A DNA stretch of 64,000 nt, taken from positions 1 through 64,000 of the forward strand of contig JASGFY010000010.1 in assembly GCA_047605265.1 (NCBI GenBank), in the 5' to 3' direction. Within the stretch, counting starts at the first letter, position 1; each line of letters starts with the position of its first letter. The position numbers and the translations under genes were made by a program. The stretch is from Solimonas sp047605265 (lineage in GTDB: Bacteria; Pseudomonadota; Gammaproteobacteria; Nevskiales; Nevskiaceae). Under the pieces are notes generated by a model. That model saw nothing but the letters and a program-made list of their open reading frames with translations, made no database searches and had not been told where the DNA came from. Shown one piece after another: positions 53,362 to 62,430 of this stretch.

Positions 53362-53898
53362 TCAACGGGGAGCGGCGGACTCGCGGCTCTCGCCGCGCAG
53401 CAGCCCGAGCACGCGGCTTTCGATGTCGGCGGCGAAGGTGTCGCCGAAACCATAATAGATCTGGTCGATCTCGCCGTCCGGCTTGACGATGAAGGTCGCC
53501 GGCAGGCGCCAGAGATCGAAATTGCGGGTGGCGATGCCGACCGGATCGACGATGACGGAGTACGGCACGGGATGCTCCTGCAGAAAACGCCGCGCCTTGT
53601 CGACTTCCTGATCGACGCTGACCGACAGCACCGCGAAGCGCTCGCCGTAGCCTTGCTTCTGCAGTCGTTCGTGGATCGCGCCGATCTGCGGCATCGATTC
53701 GACGCAAGGCCCGCACCACGATGCCCAGAAGTCGACGACGACAACCTTGCCACGGAGCCGGCTGAGCTTGACGCCCTCCGGCCCCTGCAGCACGACGCCG
53801 GCCGCTTCCGGCGTCTGCTGGCCGATCCTGACCGCCTGCGCCGGCGCACTGGCGGCGAGCGCCAGCGCGCACAGCCAGGCAGCGAGCGGACGGCGCAC
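53362..53898 (-). CDS. TlpA/ResA-like periplasmic thioredoxin
   Basis: A 178-residue protein with a signal peptide (LAAWLCALALAASAPAQA) and a thioredoxin fold: WASWCGPCVESMPQI (CxxC), the central insert typical of TlpA/ResA, and cis-Pro in LPATFIVKPDGEI. Such proteins reduce disulfides in the periplasm, often apo-cytochrome c heme sites or copper proteins. That fits the di-heme protein encoded three genes on. GTG start at 53898, only 10 nt after ffh, so it may be read from ffh as well as its own promoter. Confidence 0.88.
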   Translation of the reverse strand: MRRPLAAWLCALALAASAPAQAVRIGQQTPEAAGVVLQGPEGVKLSRLRGKVVVVDFWASWCGPCVESMPQIGAIHERLQKQGYGERFAVLSVSVDQEVDKARRFLQEHPVPYSVIVDPVGIATRNFDLWRLPATFIVKPDGEIDQIYYGFGDTFAADIESRVLGLLRGESRESAAPR

Positions 53899-53908
53899 GG
53901 ACCCGGCG

Positions 53909-55270
53909 TCAGCGGCGCGGGATCATGCCCGGCGGCAGGCGCCCGGCGAGACCGCGCATCATCTTTGCCATGCCGCCGCTGGCGACCTTCTTCATCATGT
54001 CGCGCGTCGTCTCGAACTGGCGCAGCAGCTGGTTGACGTGCTGGACCTCGACGCCGGCACCCGCCGCGATGCGGCGCTTGCGGCTGGCCTTGATCAGGTC
54101 CGGAAAGCGGCGCTCCTGGCGCGTCATCGAGTTGATGATCGCCACCGTCTTGCGCACCTGCTTCTCGGCGTCGACGTTCTTCAGCTGCGCCTGGATCTGC
54201 GCACCGCCCGGCAGCTTCTCGAGCAGCGACTGCATGCTGCCCAGGTTCTGCATCTGCAGCATCTGCTCGCGGAAGTCCTCTAGATCGAAGCTCTTGGTCT
54301 TCTTCAGCTTCTCGGCGAACTTCTGCGCCTTCTCGTGATCGACCTTGCGCGCGGTCTCCTCGATCAGCGACAGCACGTCGCCCTGGCCGAGGATGCGCGT
54401 GGCGATGCGGTCCGGATGGAAGACCTCGAGGCGGTCGGACTTTTCGCCGACGCCGAGGAACTTGATCGGCTTGCCGGTGACGGTGCGCACCGACAGCGCC
54501 GCGCCGCCGCGCGAGTCGCCGTCGACCTTGGTGAGGATCACGCCGGTCAGCGGCAGCACGTCGGCAAAGGCGCGCGCCGTCTTGGCGGCGTCCTGGCCGG
54601 TCATGCTGTCGACGACGAATAAAGTCTCCACCGGAGCTAGCGCGGCGTGCAGCGCCGCGATCTCCTTCATCATGTCCTCGTCGACCGTCGTGCGGCCGGC
54701 GGTGTCGACGATCAGCACGTCGGCGTACTGCCGGCGCGCCTCGGCGAGCGCGGCCTGCGCGATGTCGACCGGATTGTCGGCCACCTGCGACGGGAAAAAC
54801 TCGACGCCGACGTTGCCGGCGACGATGCGCAGCTGCTCGATGGCGGCCGGCCGGTAGACGTCGCACGAGACGACGACGACTTTCTTCTTCTGTTCCTTCA
54901 GCCACAGCGCCAGCTTGCCGGTGCTGGTGGTCTTGCCCGAACCCTGCAGGCCGGCCATCAGAATGATCGCCGGCGGCTGCGCGCGCAGGTTCAGCGGCTC
55001 GGTGACGCCGCCGAGCGTCACCGTCAGCTCCTGCTGCACGACGCGCAGGAACTCCTGGCCCGGCGTCAGCGACTGCGTGATCTCGACGCCGAGCGCGCGC
55101 GTCTTGACCTTGTCGATGAAGTCCTTGACGACCGGCAGCGCGACGTCGGCCTCGAGCAGCGCCATGCGCAGCTCGCGGCCGGCGGCGTTGATCTGCTCTT
55201 CGGTCAGGCGGCCCTGGCCGCGGATGGAGTCGAGTACGCGCGACAGGCGCGTCGTCAGATTGTCGAACAT
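53909..55270 (-). CDS. ffh: signal recognition particle protein Ffh
   Basis: A 453-residue SRP54: N domain, GTPase G domain (MAGLQGSGKTTSTGKLALWL; VVVVSCDVYRPAAIEQL; VLIVDTAGRTTVDEDMM; ILTKVDGDSRGGAAL; KFLGVGEKSDRLEVF) and a Met-rich M domain (DFREQMLQMQNLGSMQSLLE; MMKKVASGGMAKMMRG). With 4.5S RNA it targets inner-membrane proteins. ATG at 55270 (MFDNLTTRLSRVL). It is divergent from the CcsA-like gene across the MBL gene. Confidence 0.97.
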   Translation of the reverse strand: MFDNLTTRLSRVLDSIRGQGRLTEEQINAAGRELRMALLEADVALPVVKDFIDKVKTRALGVEITQSLTPGQEFLRVVQQELTVTLGGVTEPLNLRAQPPAIILMAGLQGSGKTTSTGKLALWLKEQKKKVVVVSCDVYRPAAIEQLRIVAGNVGVEFFPSQVADNPVDIAQAALAEARRQYADVLIVDTAGRTTVDEDMMKEIAALHAALAPVETLFVVDSMTGQDAAKTARAFADVLPLTGVILTKVDGDSRGGAALSVRTVTGKPIKFLGVGEKSDRLEVFHPDRIATRILGQGDVLSLIEETARKVDHEKAQKFAEKLKKTKSFDLEDFREQMLQMQNLGSMQSLLEKLPGGAQIQAQLKNVDAEKQVRKTVAIINSMTRQERRFPDLIKASRKRRIAAGAGVEVQHVNQLLRQFETTRDMMKKVASGGMAKMMRGLAGRLPPGMIPRR

Positions 55271-55316
55271 GGAGAGTGGGCACCGCTGCGGATGGCCGCC
55301 ATTGTAGCGGGAGTGC

Positions 55317-56087
55317 TCAGCCGAGCGTGATGGTGTCGCCGCGCTCGAGGTGCACGTATTCCCAGCCGCGCAGCGCACGCCGGCATTCCTTCTCGATCTG
55401 CGCTTCCGCGCCGGGCTTGTGGTGCGTCAGATACAGCCGGGGCTTGTGCACGAGCTTGCGCAGCTCGTTGCCCAGCAGCTCGGGCGTGAAATGCTTGGAG
55501 GCATGGCTGAGCGCCGCCTCCCGATCCGGGAAGGCGATCTCGATCATCAGCTTGTCGAGCCGCGGCAGGCCGTTGAGGAAATTCCACAGCGCATCGTCGG
55601 CGTAAGTGTCGCCGGAAAAGGCGAAGGTGCCGCTGCGCCCCTCGATGACGTAGCCGTTGGCCGGCACCGTGTGCAGCACGCGGAACGGCGTGATCGCGCG
55701 GTCGTCGCCAAGCCCGTAGCGCGCTTCCATCGCCATTTCGTCCCAGCGCAGCAAGGGGTTCGCCTGGTCCGGCAGCGTCGAGAAATCCGGCCAGATCGTC
55801 CAGTTGAAGATGTGCTCGCGCAGCGCCTGCAGCGTGTCGCGGCTGGCGTGGACCACGATGGGCTGCTCGATCAGGTCGAACAGGTTGTCGGCCATGAAGG
55901 CCAGCCCGCAGACGTGATCGAGATGACAGTGCGTCAGGAAGACGTGACGGATCTTTTGCTGCTGCGCGAGTGTCAGGTCGCCGACACCGGTGCCGGCGTC
56001 GATGAGGATTTCCTCGTCGAGCAAAAGGCTGGTCGTCCGCAGTCCCCGTCCCACCCCGCCGCTGCAACCGAGCACCTTGATGCGCAT
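55317..56087 (-). CDS. metallo-beta-lactamase-fold hydrolase, class II cyclic-nucleotide phosphodiesterase-like
   Basis: A 256-residue MBL-fold protein: IKVLGCSGGVGRGLRTTSLL, metal site THCHLDHVCG, later ligands in FAFSGDTYADDALW and YLTHHKPGAE. The layout resembles class II cAMP phosphodiesterases (PDE1/CpdP type), which would lower cyclic-nucleotide levels; RNase Z-like hydrolases share the fold, so the substrate is tentative. ATG at 56087. It lies 46 nt upstream of ffh on the same strand. Confidence 0.75.
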   Translation of the reverse strand: MRIKVLGCSGGVGRGLRTTSLLLDEEILIDAGTGVGDLTLAQQQKIRHVFLTHCHLDHVCGLAFMADNLFDLIEQPIVVHASRDTLQALREHIFNWTIWPDFSTLPDQANPLLRWDEMAMEARYGLGDDRAITPFRVLHTVPANGYVIEGRSGTFAFSGDTYADDALWNFLNGLPRLDKLMIEIAFPDREAALSHASKHFTPELLGNELRKLVHKPRLYLTHHKPGAEAQIEKECRRALRGWEYVHLERGDTITLG

Positions 56088-56213
56088 AACCGTCCGGAAG
56101 ATACGACCGGCCGATGCTAGGAGCCTGGGCGGCAGAAACGCAAGCGGCTGCGCCTGCCCGGCTTCTACCGACCAGGCTCCTGGCGCGCCGCATGGCGATG
56201 TTATGCTCGACGA

Positions 56214-56996
56214 ATGATCCTCACGCTTTTCGCTTGCGTGCTCTACGTCGCTTCGGCGCTGCTGATCTGGCGCCGGCCCCACCCCGTCTACGAGCGCTGG
56301 CTGCCGCCGCTGGCGCTGCTCGCGCACGGCATCGCGCTCAGCGCCTACGTTTTCCAGGGCGCGTCGATCACGATCGGCTTCAACGAAGCGCTGTCGCTGT
56401 TCGCCTGGCAGTCGTCCTTGCTGCTCTGGGCGCTGTGCTTCCGCGAACCGCTGCGCGTGCTCGGCACCGCGGTCTATCCCCTGACGGCGGCGGCCGCGCT
56501 GGCCTGCGCGCTGTGGCCGTCGCCGGCCAACGACATCCCGATCGGTGACATCAAGGCGCGCATCCACATCGTGCTGTCGCTGTTCTCGGCGGGCCTGCTG
56601 ACGCTCGCCGCCGTGCAATCGATGCTGCTCGCCGCCCAGGACCGCCTGCTGCATCGCGGCCAGCTGACGCAGCTCGCGCGCGCGCTGCCGCCCGTGCAGA
56701 CCATGGAACGCCTGCTGTTCCAGCTGATCGCGATCGGCTTCGCGCTGCTGTCGCTGACGCTGCTGTCCGGACTGTGGTTCATTCACGACTGGCTGGCCCA
56801 GCACCTCGCGCACAAGACCATCCTGTCGATCACGGCATGGTTGATCTTCGGTACCCTGCTGTGGGGGCGCGTGCGCCACGGCTGGCGCGGCCGGACCGCG
56901 ATCCGCTGGGCGCTCGCCGGCTACGCGACGCTGATCCTGGCGTATTTCGGCAGCAAGCTGATCCTTGAAGAAATCCTGGGAAAACATTGGACTTGA
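56214..56996 (+). CDS. CcsA/YpjD-family inner-membrane protein
   Basis: A 260-residue protein with about eight hydrophobic spans and the pattern of the cytochrome-c-assembly (CcsA-like) family: FNEALSLFAWQSSLLLWALC, HIVLSLFSAGLLTLAAVQS, and LLSLTLLSGLWFIHDW with conserved His near spans. This gene commonly lies between ffh and corB in proteobacteria, where its role is unproven (inner-membrane protein YpjD in E. coli). The start is the ATG at 56214. Confidence 0.85.
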   Translation: MILTLFACVLYVASALLIWRRPHPVYERWLPPLALLAHGIALSAYVFQGASITIGFNEALSLFAWQSSLLLWALCFREPLRVLGTAVYPLTAAAALACALWPSPANDIPIGDIKARIHIVLSLFSAGLLTLAAVQSMLLAAQDRLLHRGQLTQLARALPPVQTMERLLFQLIAIGFALLSLTLLSGLWFIHDWLAQHLAHKTILSITAWLIFGTLLWGRVRHGWRGRTAIRWALAGYATLILAYFGSKLILEEILGKHWT

Positions 56997-57080
56997 ACTT
57001 TCTTCTTCAAGGAGCGCCGTTGACAACGGCAGGCGCCATTCGCTAACAAAGCTTCCGCACCCGGCCTTACGACCGCGCTC

Positions 57081-58379
57081 TTGGACGACATACCGCTAGC
57101 CGCCCTGCTCGGGCTTCTCGTTGCCCTGCTGATCCTGTCGGCGTTCTTCTCCGGCTCCGAAACGGGGCTGATGACGCTGAACCGCTACCGCCTGAAGACG
57201 CGCGCCCAGAAAGGCGAGCGCGGCGCCAGATACGCCAAGCGCCTGCTGCGCCGGCCGGACCGCCTGATCGGCACGATCCTGCTCGGCAACGCCTTCGTCA
57301 ACAATCTCGCCGCGGCGATCGTCGCCATCATCACCGCGCGCTTGTTCTCGAGCGACTGGCTGATGCTGGCGTCGATCGGCCTCGTCACGCTGCTGATGCT
57401 GATCGTCTCGGAGGTCACGCCGAAGATGCTCGCCGCCCTGCATCCGGAGCGCGCCGCGCTGCCGGCGGCCTACGTCTACTGGTTCCTGCGCCTGCCGCTG
57501 TTTCCGTTCGTGTGGACCGTCAACCGGCTCAGCAGCGCGCTGCTGCGGCTGTTCGGCGTGACGTCCGAGGAAGCCGCGCAGCACAGTCTCAGCTCGGAAG
57601 AGCTGCGCACCGTCGTGCTCGAAGCCGGTGCGATGATTCCGCAGCGCCATCAGAAGATGCTGCTGTCGATCATCGATCTCGAGAAAGCCACCGTCGAGGA
57701 CATCATGGTGCCGCGCAACGAGATCGTCGGCATCGACGTCGGCGACAGCCTCGAGCGGATCCGCGACGCCGTCATCGGCAGCCCGCACACGCGCCTGCCG
57801 GTGTTCGACGGCTCCATCGATCACCTAAAGGGCGTCGTTCACCTGCGCCGCGCCGTGCGCCTCGCCGCCGAAGGCAAGCTCGACGTCGACAGCCTGCTGA
57901 CGCTGGCATCCGAGCCCTACTTCGTGCCGGAAGGCACGCCGCTGAACCAGCAGCTGCTGAACTTCCAGAACCAGAAGCGCCGCGTCGGCTTCGTCGTCGA
58001 CGAATACGGCGACATCCAGGGCCTGATCACGCTCGAAGACATCCTCGAGGAAGTCGTCGGCGAGTTCACCTCGGACCCGGCAACGCGCCTGAAGAACGTC
58101 TATGCCGATCCGGACGGCTCGTACCGCGTCTCCGGCTCGGTCACCGTGCGCAGCCTCAACCGCACGCTCAACTGGCGCCTGCCGACCGACGGCCCGAAGA
58201 CCATCAACGGCCTCGTGCTCGAACAGCTCGAGGCGCTGCCGCAGGCCGGCGCGCGGCTCGACATCGACGGCTACCGCGTCGAGATCACCGAGGCGCGCGC
58301 CAACGTCATCAAGGCGACGCGCATCTGGCCGCCCCAGGCATGGGGCAGCGCGCCCGCGCGTGTCCGTGCCGCCGCCTGA
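57081..58379 (+). CDS. CorB/CorC-like HlyC/CorC family transporter (DUF21-CBS)
   Basis: A 432-residue protein: N-terminal DUF21 membrane domain with about four spans (ILSAFFSGSETGLMTLNRYR), a CBS pair (VEDIMVPRNEIVGIDVGDSL; FVVDEYGDIQGLITLEDILE) and the C-terminal CorC_HlyC domain (GSYRVSGSVTVRSLNRTLNW). These CNNM-related proteins are tied to Mg2+/Co2+ transport. The start is an unusual TTG at 57081 (LDDIPLAALLGLL). It follows the CcsA-like gene by 84 nt, the usual order in proteobacteria. Confidence 0.9.
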   Translation: MDDIPLAALLGLLVALLILSAFFSGSETGLMTLNRYRLKTRAQKGERGARYAKRLLRRPDRLIGTILLGNAFVNNLAAAIVAIITARLFSSDWLMLASIGLVTLLMLIVSEVTPKMLAALHPERAALPAAYVYWFLRLPLFPFVWTVNRLSSALLRLFGVTSEEAAQHSLSSEELRTVVLEAGAMIPQRHQKMLLSIIDLEKATVEDIMVPRNEIVGIDVGDSLERIRDAVIGSPHTRLPVFDGSIDHLKGVVHLRRAVRLAAEGKLDVDSLLTLASEPYFVPEGTPLNQQLLNFQNQKRRVGFVVDEYGDIQGLITLEDILEEVVGEFTSDPATRLKNVYADPDGSYRVSGSVTVRSLNRTLNWRLPTDGPKTINGLVLEQLEALPQAGARLDIDGYRVEITEARANVIKATRIWPPQAWGSAPARVRAAA

Positions 58380-58392
58380 ACACGCGTCGGAG

Positions 58393-59763
58393 TCAGAGCT
58401 GGCGCAGCGCCTCGTCGAGCCGGGAAATCGCGACGACGTCGATGTCGAGCTTGGCGCCGCGCCGCGGCTTGTTCGCGTCCGGCACGATGGCGCGGCGGAA
58501 ACCCTGCTTCGCGGCTTCGATCAAGCGCTCCTCGCCGCCGGCCACCGGCCGCACTTCGCCGGCCAGGCCGATCTCGCCGAACACGATCCAGTCGTTCGGC
58601 ACCGGCCGGTTGCGGAAGCTCGACAGCGCCGCGACGAGCAGCGGCAGATCGGCCGCCGTCTCCTGGATGCGCATGCCGCCGACGACGTTGGCGAACACGT
58701 CCTGATCGCCGAGCGAGATGCCGCCGTGGCGATGCAGCACGGCGAGCAGCATGTTGAGGCGGTTGCCCTCGAGTCCCAGGGCGACGCGGCGCGGATTGCC
58801 GATCGTCGACTGATCGACCAGCGCCTGCACCTCGACCAGCATCGGCCGCGTGCCCTGGCGCGTGACAGTGACGACGCTGCCGGGCACCGGACCGCCGTGC
58901 CGCGACAGGAACAGCGCCGACGGATTGCTGACCTCGCGGAGCCCGCCGTCGGTCATCGCGAACACGCCGAGCTCGTTGACGGCGCCGAAACGGTTCTTCA
59001 CCGCGCGGATGATGCGGAAGCGCGAGCCGGGGTCGTGCTCGAAATACAGCACGGTGTCGACCATGTGCTCGAGCACGCGCGGACCGGCGATCGCGCCCTC
59101 CTTGGTGACGTGGCCGACCAGCACCACGGCGGTCTGCGACGATTTCGCGTGGCGCACGAGCTGCGCCGCGCATTCGCGCAGCTGCGACACCGAGCCCGGC
59201 GCCGAATCGAGCGCTTCCGTGTACAGCGTCTGGATCGAATCGATGACGACCAGCGCCGGCTGGAGCGCCTGCAACTGGGCAACGATCGGCTCGACGCCGG
59301 TTTCGGCGAGCACCGGCAGATCGAGCCGCGCCAGGCCGAGCCGCTTGGCGCGCAAATGGACCTGCGTCAGCGATTCCTCGCCGGTGACGTACAAGGTTGT
59401 GAGGGGCGTCGGCAGGCGGCCCTGCACTTCGGACAGCATCTGCAGCAGCAGCGTCGACTTGCCGATGCCCGGATCGCCGCCGATCAGGATCACCGCGCCG
59501 GGCACGATGCCGCCGCCGAGCACGCGGTCCATCTCGGCGAGGCCGGTGCGCGCGCGCGGCTCTTCCTGCAATTGCACTTCATCGAGCTTCTGCACGCGGC
59601 CGCCGGCGGCGCCGGCCATGCCGCCGGTGCGCGCACGCGGCGCGGGGACGGCCGTCGTCTCGGTCAGGGTGTTCCAGGCACCGCAATCCGGGCATTGCCC
59701 CGTCCATTTCGGACTGGCGCCACCACAGTTCTGACAGACGTATTGGGTTTTGGCTTTGGCCAT
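58393..59763 (-). CDS. radA: DNA repair protein RadA
   Basis: A 456-residue RadA: C4 zinc finger (CQNCGGASPKWTGQCPDC), RecA-like ATPase (LIGGDPGIGKSTLLLQML; LVVIDSIQTLYTEAL), the RadA motif KNRFG, and a C-terminal Lon-protease-like domain (GNRLNMLLAVLHRHGGI; DWIVFGEIGLAGEVRPV). It drives branch migration in recombination. ATG at 59763 (MAKAKTQYVCQNCGG). Convergent with the CorB-like gene, 13 nt between stops. Confidence 0.96.
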   Translation of the reverse strand: MAKAKTQYVCQNCGGASPKWTGQCPDCGAWNTLTETTAVPAPRARTGGMAGAAGGRVQKLDEVQLQEEPRARTGLAEMDRVLGGGIVPGAVILIGGDPGIGKSTLLLQMLSEVQGRLPTPLTTLYVTGEESLTQVHLRAKRLGLARLDLPVLAETGVEPIVAQLQALQPALVVIDSIQTLYTEALDSAPGSVSQLRECAAQLVRHAKSSQTAVVLVGHVTKEGAIAGPRVLEHMVDTVLYFEHDPGSRFRIIRAVKNRFGAVNELGVFAMTDGGLREVSNPSALFLSRHGGPVPGSVVTVTRQGTRPMLVEVQALVDQSTIGNPRRVALGLEGNRLNMLLAVLHRHGGISLGDQDVFANVVGGMRIQETAADLPLLVAALSSFRNRPVPNDWIVFGEIGLAGEVRPVAGGEERLIEAAKQGFRRAIVPDANKPRRGAKLDIDVVAISRLDEALRQL

Positions 59764-59923
59764 GCGGATGCGAGCGGGTTGCGGACGACAGTCGGCGGAA
59801 CCGCTAGTATCGTCGCTCGTGCAGCTGCAGCACACCGGGCCGGGAGCGGAGCCGTGGAGCAGATAAGGCGGGCGAAGGACCGGTTCGCGGCGTTCACCGT
59901 CCTGAACGGCTGAGCCGCCGCGC

Positions 59924-60745
59924 ATGGCACTCGCCGGCAAGGTTGCGACCGCGCTGCTCAGCGATCCTGGCCGTGTGCGCGGCCACAACGAGGACGCGGT
60001 CGCCGAAGACGCCGAGCTCGGCCTGCTGGTCCTCGCCGACGGCATGGGCGGACATAACGCCGGCGAGATTGCCAGCGCCCTGGCGACGACCACGGTTCTC
60101 GACGTCTGCGCGCGCCACTGGCCGGCGCTGCGGCGCGGAGACATCGGCGCCAGCCAGCATTGCAGCGCCGAATCGACGATGCTCAGGACGGCACTCGAGA
60201 TGGCGCACGCGACGATCCGTCAGGTCTCGCAGACACAGCCGCAATGCGCCGGCATGGGCACGACGATCGTCGCCGCCCTGCTGCGCGACGACCGCCTGTC
60301 GATCGCCAGCGTCGGCGACTCGCGACTGTACCGGCTGCGCGATGGCGCGCTCGCGCAGCTAACGCGCGATCACTCGCTGCTCGCAGAGCTGATCGCCCGC
60401 GGACACCCTTCGGGCGAGGATGTCGTCCGCCGCGCGCGCAAGAACATCGTCACGCGTGCGCTCGGCGTCGGCAACGAGGTGCAGGTCGACTTGATCGAGG
60501 ATACGGTCGAAGTCGGCGACGTCCTCCTACTGTGCTCGGACGGACTCTCCGACATGATCAGCGACGAGACGATCCGCCTGACGCTGGAACGCTACACTGA
60601 CGACCTCGAGACGGCGGCGCGGCGCCTCGTCGAGCTCGCCAACGACGCCGGGGGCAAGGACAATGTCTCGGTCATCCTGGCGCGCGCCGACGCCTCGTTC
60701 GCGCATGGCCGGCGCTGGTACGAACGCTTGACGGAGTGGTTCTGA
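59924..60745 (+). CDS. PP2C-family Ser/Thr protein phosphatase
   Basis: A 273-residue PPM phosphatase: GRVRGHNEDAVAED, VLADGMGGHNAGEIAS, AGMGTTIVAALL, SVGDSRLYRLRDGAL, LCSDGLSDMISDETI and GGKDNVSVILA supply the metal-binding Asp residues. Bacterial members (Stp/PrpC type) reverse Hanks-type kinase action. No kinase gene is nearby, but a mini FHA-like gene follows after 34 nt, suggesting phospho-Thr signalling. ATG at 59924. Confidence 0.9.
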   Translation: MALAGKVATALLSDPGRVRGHNEDAVAEDAELGLLVLADGMGGHNAGEIASALATTTVLDVCARHWPALRRGDIGASQHCSAESTMLRTALEMAHATIRQVSQTQPQCAGMGTTIVAALLRDDRLSIASVGDSRLYRLRDGALAQLTRDHSLLAELIARGHPSGEDVVRRARKNIVTRALGVGNEVQVDLIEDTVEVGDVLLLCSDGLSDMISDETIRLTLERYTDDLETAARRLVELANDAGGKDNVSVILARADASFAHGRRWYERLTEWF

Positions 60746-60779
60746 GTCCGGGCTCCGCGGGTTCAAGGTTCGAAGGCAC

Positions 60780-60998
60780 ATGGGCAAGCTCATCGTCACC
60801 GACAGCAATGGTCAGAAACAGGAAGTCGCCGCGATCACGCGGCGTGCCAGCGGGTATTACATCGTCCACGTCGGCGACGACACCGGCGGCCGGCGGGGTT
60901 TCGTCAACGGCGAGGCGATCGCCGGGCAGGCACGTCGCCTGAATCCCGGCGACGTCATCGAACTGCTCGGCACGCAGATGAACTTCGTGGCCGGCTGA
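60780..60998 (+). CDS. very short FHA-like protein
   Basis: A 72-residue protein. Its second half (GFVNGEAIAGQARRLNPGDV, then IELLGTQMNFV) matches the end of FHA domains (the FVNG turn, the GD loop, the final strand). The first half is too short to contain the complete phospho-Thr-binding face (the usual Arg and Ser positions are not clear). It may be a truncated or minimal FHA relative or another small beta protein. Together with the PP2C gene upstream (34 nt) it hints at a phospho-signalling pair. Confidence 0.6.
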   Translation: MGKLIVTDSNGQKQEVAAITRRASGYYIVHVGDDTGGRRGFVNGEAIAGQARRLNPGDVIELLGTQMNFVAG

Positions 60999-61047
60999 CG
61001 GTCTTCCGGACAGGCGCCGTGCGGCGCCTGTCTTGCGAGCAACCCTC

Positions 61048-61323
61048 ATGAATACCTGCCTTTCGATATTCGCGCTGGCCCTGTGCGCCGGCATCTCTGC
61101 CGTCGCCCTCGCCGACGAGGCCGCGACCGTGGCCAAGGCGCAAGCCACCGCGACTGCCACGGAACCGCACAACTGCCCGCATGACACCGGCAGCCGCGTC
61201 AAGCGCGCGGACGACGCCTGCATGCCGGTCCCCGGTCAGGCTTACACACGCGAAGAGCTGCAAAGCACCGGCGCCAACAATCTTGCCGATGCGCTGCGCC
61301 GGCTATCGACCGCGCTGCGCTGA
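61048..61323 (+). CDS. small secreted protein with plug-like motif
   Basis: A 91-residue protein from the ATG at 61048: signal peptide (CLSIFALALCAGISAVALA), an Ala/Thr-rich mid part, two Cys, and a C-terminal YTREELQSTGANNLADALRR that resembles the plug-domain helix of TonB receptors (ELxxTGxxxLxxALR). Alone this cannot be a receptor. Function unknown. Its 3' end overlaps the convergent alr stop by 21 nt. Confidence 0.6.
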   Translation: MNTCLSIFALALCAGISAVALADEAATVAKAQATATATEPHNCPHDTGSRVKRADDACMPVPGQAYTREELQSTGANNLADALRRLSTALR

Positions 61324-62430
61324 TCGCGCTTCAGCGCCGGCCGCGTCCGGTTCGACGTGGCGGAAATGCACGCGCTGCGTAAGGCCGCAGAAAAGTTCGT
61401 AGGCCAGCGTGCCGGCATGACCGGCGACTTCCTCGGCCGGCAGGCCACTGCCCCAGAGTTGCACGGCGTCGCCGACCTGCGCCGACGGTACGGCGCGCAG
61501 ATCGACGGTAATCATGTCCATCGATACGCGGCCGGCCAGCGGCACACGCACGCCGTTGACGATCATCGGCGTGCCGTTGGCGAAGGCGCGATGCAGGCCG
61601 TCCGCGTAACCGACGGCGACGACGCCGACCGGCATGCGTTCCGGGCAGACATAGCGGCGTCCGTAGCCGACGCTCTCGCCGGCCGCGTATTCGCGCACGG
61701 CGATCAGGCGGCTTTCCAGCGTCATGGCCGGCCGCAGACCCAGCGTCGCGGCGCTGAGGTTCGGCATCGGCGAACAGCCGTATAGCGCCAGGCCCGGCCG
61801 CACCCAATCGACGCGCGCCTGCGGCCAGGCGATCAATCCCGCCGAGTTGGCGATCGAGCGCGGCCCCGGCACCCCGGTCAGCGCCGCGTCGAAACGCGCG
61901 ATCTGCTGCGGCGTGAATTCGCTGTCCGGCTCGTCGGCGCAGGCCAGATGCGTGATCCAGCCTTCGAGCTTCCAGTTCGGGTGACGGCGCAATACCGCAA
62001 CCAGCCGCGGCACGTCGCCGAGCGGGAAGCCGAGGCGATGCATGCCGCTATCGAGCTTGAACCACAGCGACAACTGCGCGCTGTCCGGCAGCGCTTCGAG
62101 CAGAGCGATCTGCCAGTGATCGTGGACGACGACCTGCAGGCGTTCGTAAACCGCCAGCGCCGCCTCCTCGTGCGAGATCACGCCTTCGAGCAAGGCGATC
62201 GGCGCGATGATGTGCGCCTGACGCAGTTCCATCGCCTCTTCGAGACAGGCGACGGCGAGCGCATCGACGCCGGCGGCTTCCAGCGCGCGCGACACCGGCA
62301 CGGCGCCATGGCCGTAGGCATCGGCCTTGACCGGCGCCATCACGCGCGAGCGCGGCGCCAGCGCACGCGCGACGCGCAGATTGTGCTGGATCGCCGAAAG
62401 GTCGACCGTCGCCGTGACGCGCGGAATCAT
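61303..62430 (-). CDS. alr: alanine racemase
   Basis: A 375-residue PLP barrel enzyme making D-alanine for peptidoglycan. PLP lysine in VMAPVKADAYGHGAV near residue 36, HLACADEPDS, RPGLALYGCSP, and the C-terminal GRVSMDMITVDL with the catalytic Tyr contributed through GESVGYGRRYVC. The ATG at 62430 overlaps the dnaB stop by 4 nt (ATGA). Confidence 0.95.
   Translation of the reverse strand: MIPRVTATVDLSAIQHNLRVARALAPRSRVMAPVKADAYGHGAVPVSRALEAAGVDALAVACLEEAMELRQAHIIAPIALLEGVISHEEAALAVYERLQVVVHDHWQIALLEALPDSAQLSLWFKLDSGMHRLGFPLGDVPRLVAVLRRHPNWKLEGWITHLACADEPDSEFTPQQIARFDAALTGVPGPRSIANSAGLIAWPQARVDWVRPGLALYGCSPMPNLSAATLGLRPAMTLESRLIAVREYAAGESVGYGRRYVCPERMPVGVVAVGYADGLHRAFANGTPMIVNGVRVPLAGRVSMDMITVDLRAVPSAQVGDAVQLWGSGLPAEEVAGHAGTLAYELFCGLTQRVHFRHVEPDAAGAEARSAQRGR

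Noticed and set aside
51120..55283. 1387-codon frame that would fuse an upstream protein to the TonB receptor
   Set aside because: Only the part from 53174 has receptor sequence and a signal peptide; the upstream part is the ffh and tlpA genes read in another frame.
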